The notes beneath the pieces are model-generated. The model saw only the letters and a list, made by a program, of their open reading frames with translations. It did not search any database and was not told where the DNA came from. A DNA stretch of 64,000 nt from Climacium dendroides (lineage: Eukaryota; Streptophyta; Bryopsida; Hypnales; Climaciaceae), in the NCBI GenBank assembly GCA_950106755.1, contig OX467082.1, positions 36,828,001 to 36,892,000 of the forward strand, given 5' to 3'. Numbering within the stretch: the first letter of the stretch is position 1; each line of letters opens with the position of its first letter. Of the stretch, positions 63,542 to 64,000 are shown in pieces. The position numbers were made by a program, and so were the translations under genes.

Positions 63542-63845
63542 TAAGGTAGCTACACCCATAATTGTTAATTTAAGGGTTTGGGATATGATGTCTACTAATA
63601 CACATCCAACAAATTATTGGATCCTACTAGCAAGAGAAAAATAATTCATGTGCACTTTCAAATGTAATATTTGAACACTATAAGTATAAGTTTTGAATTT
63701 TTAAAGAGCCCATTGACTATAAATGCATCTAATACCAACATTGGGGTCTGATAATTTGATGTAGTACATCCTTGTAATCACATCTATTCACTTCCCAAGA
63801 TTTTCCAAGATTTTAGAGGTGACGGTTATGGGTGCTGTTACCTTA
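63542..63845. mobile_element. MITE, AGGTAG-TIR family, copy 3
   Basis: The left end is TA then AGGTAGCTACACCCATAA; the right end TTATGGGTGCTGTTACCT is followed by TA. 304 bp. The terminal repeats pair over about 18 bp with a few mismatches; the interior is diverged from copies 1 and 2. Confidence 0.55.
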
Positions 63846-64000
63846 CTCTTAGTTATACCGTGCTTGAAGGACAGTACATTCCGTCAACATTCAAAATGTC
63901 ATCCATACAGTTATTCATTCATCCATCATGGGTTTCATTCAACCGAGGCGCAGGTGAAGAAGGCGAAGCCGACCTCGTAGTCGCTCTTTCTGCCAGCTTC
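63846..64000. other. Window edge, possibly the margin of a further gene
   Basis: The last 80 bases turn GC-richer, as at the edge of the genes in this window. The stretch is too short to identify a product or strand. Confidence 0.3.

Overview
The window is a piece of a plant nuclear genome. It is intron-rich with GT-AG splicing, AT-rich between genes, and carries plant gene families: a plastid-type aspartate carbamoyltransferase with an N-terminal transit-like extension, the HEAT-repeat protein SGR6, and a thioredoxin-like 3-3 protein. Introns are short; the 50 introns of the SGR6 gene average about 255 bp. A relic with the His-Thr-His / Asp-Ile-Asp signature of DUF7869-type element proteins would suit a bryophyte or other seed-free plant, but the lineage cannot be fixed from this sequence.

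Layout. 1-13,582 is a gene-poor, AT-rich block with miniature transposons, tandem repeats and one decayed element ORF. 13,583-31,529 (minus) is a complete 51-exon gene for an SGR6/MROH1-type HEAT-repeat protein of 1,726 aa. A 1,020-bp spacer separates it from the divergent 9-exon gene at 32,550-36,499 (plus), an OCRE plus G-patch protein (AGGF1-like, 694 aa). 36,500-41,297 is repeats, including a Helitron. 41,298-42,936 (plus) is a 4-exon gene for an unrecognised 306-aa protein with a possible beta-barrel-like C-terminal half. 42,937-47,851 is repeats. 47,852-48,980 (plus) is a 3-exon thioredoxin-like gene. 51,940-52,170 is a frameshifted ribosomal protein L11 exon, followed by a tandem duplication that holds a Stowaway-type MITE. 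53,992-56,759 (plus) is a complete 6-exon ATCase gene (PYRB, 393 aa). 56,760-64,000 is again gene-poor: a second Helitron copy, a 661-bp inverted repeat, a 3 x 146-bp tandem array and foldback elements.

The five intact genes are unrelated housekeeping or cell-biology genes and do not form a functional cluster. All splice models were built by hand. Reading phase closes exactly in each: 5,181, 2,085, 921, 429 and 1,182 nt.

The least ordinary content is in the repeats. There is a family of short elements with TTAA at both ends and CCC(C)T...AGGG termini (piggyBac-like); seven candidate copies, three of them in introns. There are two non-autonomous Helitrons with matching ends, at least three TA-flanked MITE families, and a foldback family whose end has become part of a tandem array. 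I found no CRISPR array, rRNA, convincing tRNA or virus, and no clear new molecular system.
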